From: DATLAN01 sp035527455
GTDB lineage: Bacteria; Planctomycetota; Planctomycetia; Pirellulales; Thermoguttaceae
DNA length: 8,731 nucleotides
NCBI GenBank assembly: GCA_035527455.1
Contig: DATLAN010000699.1
Span: 1 to 8,731, forward strand
Reading direction: 5' to 3'
The translations under genes and the position numbers were made by a program. The notes beneath the pieces were generated by a model. The model was not told the origin of the DNA and made no database searches. It worked only from the letters and a program-made list of their open reading frames with translations. Shown piece by piece: positions 7,201 to 8,731 of the stretch (position 1 is the stretch's first letter; each line of letters begins with the position of its first letter).

Positions 7201-8731
7201 CGACGATCGGGCTGGAAACAACGACGGAGCGTTCAAGGACGGTGCTGCGGTCTACTTCGACGCCCAGCGCGGCCCCGTCTTGAAGCTCGACGGCGACGGC
7301 GATTACGTCTCGGTGCCCGACTCGCCGTATCTTGATATCACGGGCGAAATCACCATCGCGGCCTGGATCAAGATCAGCGATCCCAACAACGGCAGCGCGA
7401 TGCGGATCGTCTCGAAGAAGGACGTCTGGAACGGTTCGACCGGCTATGAACTGGAATACAATCCGACCGAGAACCGGTTGACCGTGCTCGGCTCGGGCGG
7501 CGACTACGGCCGTGCCGACGGCATCGATTTGGACACGCAGTGGCACCACGTTGCCGCGGTCGTCGATGGGACAGTTGCCACGCTCTATGTCGATGGATCG
7601 GACGTCACCACCGATACAACCATTGGCGCCTTGGCGGTGAACGACGAGCCGTTGACGATCGGTCGGCTCTCCGGCGGAACGAACTACTTCGCCGGCAGGA
7701 TCGACGACGTAAGATTATACGACAAGGCACTTAGCTCGTCGGAGATCCAGGCTCTGGTCGATCACCACTCGGAGATCACCAGTTTGACGGGACCGCAGAC
7801 CGTGATGGCGGGCATGGACGTGCCGCTTACGGCGCAAGTATTCCAGTCGGATGCGGAACAGATCGACCGGGTCGCGTTCTATCGTGACGACGATCGGGAC
7901 GGCGTGCTGGACGCCAACGAACGACTCGGCACCGACACCGACGGCAGCAGTGAGTTCAGTTGGGTAGACACGACCACCGATAGCCTGGCGACGGGCAACT
8001 ACACCTATTACGCCCAGGGCCTGATCGCCGACCGCGAGGTCAACCGCGTGGCGATCCAAGTCCACGTCGCCGCTTCGGCAACGCTGGACGAGGCGGGGCC
8101 GGGCTACGGGGAGAGTGAGGGCTGGAGCCCCGGCGCGCTGCTTTCGGAATACACATATGGTGAAGCGTACAGACAGGTCTTTCCATTGGGCGACGCTAAG
8201 ACGGCCACTTGGACCTTCGACGGCGTGGCGGCGCGAAGCTACGTCGTATTGGTCACGTATCCGCCGGCGACGAATCACGGCACACCTACCTTCAACGTGT
8301 ACGATGGAACGGCAGCGGATACCAAGCTGGAGTCGAAGGAGGTCGATCAGTCGTCGGCACCGGATGATGCCGTCCACGCGGGCCGTGCCTGGGAACGGGT
8401 CGGCTACGTCAAGCCCACGGGCGATACGCTGACGGTCGAGTTGGATACTGCGGACGTCTCCGGTGCCTGGTGTGTCGTCGACGCTGTTTCGATCGTCTCG
8501 GTCACCGACGGTACGATCGACGCGTTCGATGTTCCCGATCTGGTCGAGCCGGGCGGCACGTTGGCGATTTCGGCACTCGTGGTCGATCCGGACAATACGG
8601 TCGTCGACAGCGTCGAGTTCTACGAAGACACCAACCGGAACATGATCTTCGACGAAGAAGACGAGCTGCTGGCAGATCCGGACACGGACGGAAGCGACGG
8701 CTATTCGGCGCAGGTCTCGACGGCCGGTTGG
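1088..8731 (+). CDS. Giant multidomain extracellular adhesin-like protein (3'-truncated by window edge)
   Basis: A single frame of 2548 codons runs from GTG 1088 to the right edge without a stop. The predicted protein is acidic and Asp/Gly/Thr/Val-rich, with few cysteines and no enzyme motif that I recognise. Order of modules: basic N-terminus with LEPLEERQLLA (35-45), CARDB-like (46-147), RTX nonapeptides (226-271), seven repeats of about 54 aa (279-654), four cadherin-like repeats (659-1054), then Ig-like, golvesin-like, LamG-like and cadherin modules to 2548. RTX, cadherin and EF-hand-like loops all suggest calcium binding. LamG, golvesin-like and propeller modules suggest carbohydrate or protein binding outside the cell. 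No hydrophobic Sec signal peptide is visible. The N-terminal motif is the kind seen in giant planctomycete proteins, and its export role is unproven. The C-terminus, and any anchor, is missing. The gene probably has its own promoter. Coding status is near certain; the adhesin role is inferred. Confidence 0.95.
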   Translation, partial: MYKPRWSGNALARLGLTRSKKHIYRRDRKTRSLQLEPLEERQLLAIDLGITGFFADGEDPAVSYQIDGDEAPAFDIGIYRSFDGITPDALLGTRRIDNPAALSPGSHEASITADFVDVQADYFLMARIDAGGEVVETDETNNQLLFAGGIFQATDGTVHVHGSDEEDTYSFVDEGDGELEIWYGPAPQNLITLLSYSGIHVRAHQGDDDVSICSAPSSVAPLWAFGGDGNDWLVGGAGDDLLDGGQGDDALHGGNGENTLYGGAGHDTFSGSLGIDEELANLFTTGGQSLADSGNEVAGAPDGGFVVVWTSADQDGDGLGVFGQRFDGTGSELGGEFPVNATTAGDQSRPSVSVAGDGSSVVVWQSDGQDGSLTGIFGQRFDEDGTTAGQEFPVNTTALGAQAFASVAHLAGGGFVVTWSGRGDGDNLGIFGRLFDADGNPEGPEFCVNTTTNTKQKLPSVTATADGGFVATWASYGASDSTDIYAQRFDATGTKLGQEFQVNTITHTQQQYATLAGNPRGGFVAVWQSKLQDGTGEGIFAQRYDALGQLIGDEFQVNTTTLGDQVYPAVAFDSQGGFLIAYGGKGPGDVNGVFARKYDADGVADGVEWLVNVSTDADQGLPAVAAASSGYVVAWSGQGFDDPDGVLVRLFGSAPTASGPAPVSVEEDSPNTIINLFDVFEDTENTDTDLTYQVTYNTNPSLLAATEIDVAAGTLTLSYAQDAFGTANVTVRATDPGGLFVETVVQVDVAPVNDAPVTSGIAGVAVDEDAAPTAIDLYAAFADVDNADAELTCTVTGNTNPALFAATEIDAAAGTLTLSYAQDAFGTADVTVRATDPGGLFVETVVQVDVAPVNDAPVTSGIADVTVDGGTVESVVELWPAFADVEDADADLTYAVSANTNPALVSATSVDEATGRLTLTYAWGVAGTAGLTIRATDTGGLFVETTLNVEVLNTPPVALGIANFSVLEDAAPRLVNLYGAFSDAETPPEHLVYDIAANNNPGVVVPLIDQGTLTFHFVGGMAGTATIVVRATDPAGLSAENTVIVDVAAVNDAPVLGALLDGPDPAIEGADLLLVIDGLTDDSKYVTVDFYRDSDADGMLNTLIDQLLDSDIEPAHPSQSSTWGITVSTEGFGLGPQTYFALATDSEGLQSNVVSATGSVGVIGILDDSEPGYEEYVVYEEFGVGWTDGSAADSYKGGHREHVAGIGANGARWTFYGLLDAPHEVFVTWAADTDRASNAPFAIYDGTTLVSTSSADQRSAPASVLVDGTWWHRLGTIYPGSGTLVVELTDAANGIVVADAVRVVDAQPEIDSLTPNRGQVLQGSPVKLTADNVHDDDEHDVIQKVEFYYDHNDNGTLDLNTPNDDDPLLGTDTTDGDGYFWVVDTDGMAVGTHRFFAVATTAGNLQRSDPVSALVDVQEDISTGLVARYTFTTNGDDTTENHDGTLQGDATVVRDAQRGNVLSLDGDGDYVLVADASELDLTGTLTISAWIKIDNPDWTEAMRILSKKKNWDSPTGYDFEYKPGSNQLTVLGAGRNSGSAAGVNLDTGWHHVAAVINGTQAAVYVDGVEVTTDSSIGAVATNDQPLTIGRLAGGGNYFDGMIDDVRLYNRVLTASELASLADDGVNDAPSAEDVTFSIAVDATVVGTVAATDVDPGDVLTYDITDGNTGNAFAIDSSGRITVLSTLDYETQSVYSLTVEVTDDGTPSLSDTATVTIVLLDPNGRVAHYALDGDASDSAGANHGTLQGDAVIASDPQRGSVLELDGSGDYVLVPDSSFLDITGELTIGAWIKIDDPDQSGAMRIVSKKVNWSAGSGYELEYNADQNWLTVLGSGSNVGRAAGVDLDTQWHHVAAVIDGSVATLYVDGLDVTTDATVGALAVNDEPLTIGRLSGGANYFAGRIDEVSIFNRALDATAIGLLPYGDGNHAPVAQDATFSLPADAELNDVVGTLPASDSNPGDQLTYSITAGNTGDAFDIDDSGRITVNDDTQLDIQVQQVYTLTVEVTDDGTPSLSDTATATIVLVDPTGCVAHFAFDSNADDRAGNNDGAFKDGAAVYFDAQRGPVLKLDGDGDYVSVPDSPYLDITGEITIAAWIKISDPNNGSAMRIVSKKDVWNGSTGYELEYNPTENRLTVLGSGGDYGRADGIDLDTQWHHVAAVVDGTVATLYVDGSDVTTDTTIGALAVNDEPLTIGRLSGGTNYFAGRIDDVRLYDKALSSSEIQALVDHHSEITSLTGPQTVMAGMDVPLTAQVFQSDAEQIDRVAFYRDDDRDGVLDANERLGTDTDGSSEFSWVDTTTDSLATGNYTYYAQGLIADREVNRVAIQVHVAASATLDEAGPGYGESEGWSPGALLSEYTYGEAYRQVFPLGDAKTATWTFDGVAARSYVVLVTYPPATNHGTPTFNVYDGTAADTKLESKEVDQSSAPDDAVHAGRAWERVGYVKPTGDTLTVELDTADVSGAWCVVDAVSIVSVTDGTIDAFDVPDLVEPGGTLAISALVVDPDNTVVDSVEFYEDTNRNMIFDEEDELLADPDTDGSDGYSAQVSTAGW
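1223..1528 (+). other. CARDB-like beta-sandwich domain (residues 46-147)
   Basis: This module ends in the strand pattern YFLMARIDAGGEVVETDETN followed by NQLLFAG. The tail, an Asp/Glu-rich turn then N-N plus a hydrophobic strand, is typical of CARDB-type adhesion domains. The central part (FDIGIYRSFDG, LLGTRRID) fits alternating beta strands. A generic Ig-like fold is the alternative. Confidence 0.5.
1763..1900 (+). repeat. Five RTX calcium-binding nonapeptides (residues 226-271)
   Basis: Five consecutive GG-x-G-x-(D/N)-x-hydrophobic-x units occur: GGDGNDWLV, GGAGDDLLD, GGQGDDALH, GGNGENTLY, GGAGHDTFSG. RTX units fold into a calcium-filled parallel beta-roll, usually after secretion. The fourth unit has Glu-Asn in place of the usual Asp pair and the fifth has His-Asp, so calcium binding may weaken toward the end. 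The block lies close to the N-terminus, whereas most RTX proteins carry it near the C-terminal secretion signal. The preceding segment (148-225) looks like a beta-rich lead-in ending in HQGDDDVSI. Confidence 0.85.
1922..3049 (+). repeat. Seven tandem repeats of about 54 aa, probable 7-bladed beta-propeller (residues 279-654)
   Basis: Repeats start at about 1976, 2141, 2306, 2468, 2630, 2792 and 2957, each 54-55 codons apart. Each shows GGF-V-V-W, then a D-G stretch, G-I/V-F-G/A-Q-R-F-D, then G-x-E-F-x-V-N-T-T-T and a Q-x-x-P-type turn. The seventh copy stops after the V-L-V-R-L-F strand (ends 3049). The missing second half appears at the front as LANLFTTGGQSLADSGN (from 1922). A split last blade is how beta-propellers close their ring, so I infer one seven-bladed propeller. 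I have seen similar repeats in RTX-type giant proteins but cannot name a family with certainty. Confidence 0.65.
3062..4249 (+). repeat. Four tandem cadherin-like repeats (residues 659-1054)
   Basis: Units lie at 3062-3355, 3356-3658, 3659-3955 and 3956-4249, about 98-101 residues each. Each runs V-x-E-D-x-x-P..., an F-x-D strand, N-T-N-P-x-L, G-x-L-T-x-x-Y/F, G-T-A-x-x-x-V-R-A-T-D-P-G-G, and ends in a hydrophobic strand with VNDAP or NTPP. This is the pattern of bacterial cadherin-like or tandem Ig-like stalk domains, which act as calcium-rigidified spacers. Unit 3 has lost the V-x-E-D start (VDGGT). Units 1 and 2 are nearly identical at DNA level over part of their length. Confidence 0.75.
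4250..4573 (+). other. Ig-like module A with EF-hand-like loop (residues 1055-1162)
   Basis: A beta-rich module opens with VLGALLDGPD and contains the strand VTVDFYR followed by an Asp loop D1093-x-D1095-x-D1097-G1098-x-x-N1101. It ends with a G-P-Q-T-Y-F-A-L-A-T-D strand typical of Ig-like repeats. The loop fits a short EF-hand-type or thrombospondin-type-3-like calcium site. Confidence 0.5.
4583..5005 (+). other. Golvesin C-terminal-like domain 1 (residues 1166-1306)
   Basis: It starts LDDSEPGYEE, continues with G-x-W-T-D...SYKGGHREH, then ARWTFYGL, a V-F-V-T-W strand, NAPFAIYDG, WHRLGTIYPGSGTLVVEL, and ends NGIVVADAVRVV. This series (D-x-x-P-G-Y, A-x-W-T-F, x-A-P-x-x-I-Y, W-x-x-L-G, V-x-A-D-A-V-R) is characteristic of the golvesin C-terminal-like beta-sandwich, also seen at the end of xanthan lyase-like enzymes and thought to bind carbohydrate. 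Confidence 0.75.
5006..5341 (+). other. Ig-like module B with EF-hand-like loop (residues 1307-1418)
   Basis: It opens PEIDSLTPNRGQVLQGSPVK and has the strand V-E-F-Y-Y followed by D1350-x-N1352-x-N1354-G1355-x-x-D1358. That spacing is the canonical positions 1, 3, 5, 6 and 9 of an EF-hand-type calcium loop. A further acidic run follows (PNDDDP). It ends in a T-H-R-F-F-A-V-A-T-T strand and directly abuts the first LamG-like domain. Confidence 0.55.
5342..5959 (+). other. LamG-like jellyroll domain 1 (residues 1419-1624)
   Basis: Hallmarks of LamG-like (concanavalin A-type) domains appear in order: G-L-V-A-R-Y-T-F, NHDGTLQGDA, L-D-G-D-G-D-Y-V, LTISAWIKI, WHHVAAV with Trp at 1549, N-G...VYVDG, LTIGRL, and finally MIDDVRLYNRVLTASEL. 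The length of about 206 residues fits the family. Such domains bind glycans or proteins and often sit in adhesins and polysaccharide-degrading proteins. Confidence 0.85.
5960..6247 (+). other. Cadherin domain 5 (residues 1625-1720)
   Basis: It begins VNDAPSAEDVTFSI and shows the cadherin pattern T-D-V-D-P-G-D-x-L-T-Y-x-I, F-A-I-D-x-x-G-R-I-T-V, LDYE, then VEVTDDGTPSLSD. The Asp and Glu residues of LDYE and VTDDG are those that bind calcium between cadherin repeats. It is a closer match to true cadherin than repeats 1-4. Confidence 0.8.
6248..6859 (+). other. LamG-like jellyroll domain 2 (residues 1721-1924)
   Basis: It has the same series of motifs as domain 1: G-R-V-A-H-Y-A-L-D, NHGTLQGDA, GDYVLVPDSS, LTIGAWIKI, WHHVAAV with Trp at 1848, LYVDG, LTIGRLSGG and R-I-D-E-V-S-I-F-N-R-A-L. 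It is separated from domain 1 by one cadherin repeat (Trp to Trp distance 299 residues) and closely resembles domain 3. Confidence 0.85.
6860..7159 (+). other. Cadherin domain 6, with degenerate calcium motif (residues 1925-2024)
   Basis: This is a cadherin pattern as in domain 5: NHAPVAQDATFSL, S-N-P-G-D-Q-L-T-Y-S-I, F-D-I-D-D-S-G-R-I-T-V, VEVTDDGTPSLSD. The position of LDYE reads LDIQ, so the calcium-binding Glu is replaced by Gln, and the preceding D-V-D-P reads D-S-N-P. Confidence 0.75.
7160..7768 (+). other. LamG-like jellyroll domain 3 (residues 2025-2227)
   Basis: Motifs run G-C-V-A-H-F-A-F-D, NNDGAFKDGA, GDYVSVPDSP, ITIAAWIKI, WHHVAAV with Trp at 2152, LYVDG, LTIGRLSGG, R-I-D-D-V-R-L-Y-D-K-A-L. 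It lies 304 residues (912 bases) after domain 2, and its second half is nearly identical to it in DNA. Confidence 0.85.
7769..8077 (+). other. Ig-like module C with EF-hand-like loop (residues 2228-2330)
   Basis: It opens SEITSLTGPQTVMAGMDVPL and has the strand V-A-F-Y-R followed by D2267-x-D2269-x-D2271-G2272-x-x-D2275, a well-formed EF-hand-type loop, then ANERLGTDTDG. It ends G-N-Y-T-Y-Y-A-Q-G. It resembles module B in opening and loop position. Confidence 0.55.
8084..8503 (+). other. Golvesin C-terminal-like domain 2 (residues 2333-2472)
   Basis: It begins LDEAGPGYGESEGWSPG, contains TATWTFDGV, a Y-V-V-L-V-T-Y strand, T-F-N-V-Y-D-G, AWERVGYVKPTGDTLTVEL and ends WCVVDAVSIVSV. This is the same order of elements as domain 1 but diverged: ADAVRVV is replaced by VDAVSIV, and a longer stretch separates the two halves. 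Confidence 0.65.
8504..8731 (+). other. Start of Ig-like module D with EF-hand-like loop (residues 2473-2548, cut by edge)
   Basis: It follows the second golvesin-like domain as module B follows the first. A V-E-F-Y-E strand is followed by D2514-x-N2516-x-N2518-M-x-x-D2522 and EEDELL. Position 6 is Met where Gly is normal. The window ends before the module does. Confidence 0.5.

Noticed and set aside
6170..7549. Minus-strand frames (6170-6880, 6935-7549) that resemble each other
   Set aside because: Their similarity only reflects the duplicated LamG/cadherin units on the plus strand.

Overview
The window looks like chromosomal DNA of a GC-rich Planctomycetota, most likely of the Pirellula type. 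The main clue is the N-terminus of the large gene: a basic stretch followed by LEPLEERQLLA, a motif I associate with giant extracellular proteins of that phylum. The modules behind it (RTX, cadherin-like, LamG-like, golvesin-like) are also typical of their surface proteins.

Layout. (1) Positions 3-158 are the C-terminal 51 codons of a gene that enters from the left; its identity is uncertain. (2) Positions 159-1087 form a long intergenic and leader region with no convincing gene. It holds two inverted-repeat clusters, a good intrinsic terminator (668-712) far from any upstream stop codon, an AT-rich TATAG cluster (815-841), a candidate sigma70-type promoter (889-918), an imperfect direct repeat (915-967) and a strong Shine-Dalgarno sequence (1074-1081). 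(3) From 1088 to the right edge runs one uninterrupted reading frame of 2548 codons with no stop. It is the 5' part of a giant modular, probably calcium-stabilised, surface or secreted adhesin-like protein.

Domain order of the giant protein (residues): basic N-terminus and LEPLEERQLLA (1-45); CARDB-like domain (46-147); linker (148-225); five RTX nonapeptides (226-271); seven repeats of about 54 aa, probably one beta-propeller (279-654); four cadherin-like repeats (659-1054); Ig-like A, golvesin-like 1, Ig-like B (1055-1418); LamG-cadherin-LamG-cadherin-LamG (1419-2227); Ig-like C, golvesin-like 2, start of Ig-like D (2228-2548). The second half therefore reads as a mirrored block: Ig-Golv-Ig, then LamG/Cad/LamG/Cad/LamG, then Ig-Golv-Ig. 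Each of the four Ig-like modules carries an EF-hand-like Asp/Asn loop right after a V-x-F-Y-like strand.

The two genes are not obviously functionally linked. The terminator and the local promoter suggest that the giant gene is transcribed on its own. No RNA genes, CRISPR arrays, insertion sequences or complete mobile elements were seen. All domain names come from reading the translation by eye, not from profile searches.
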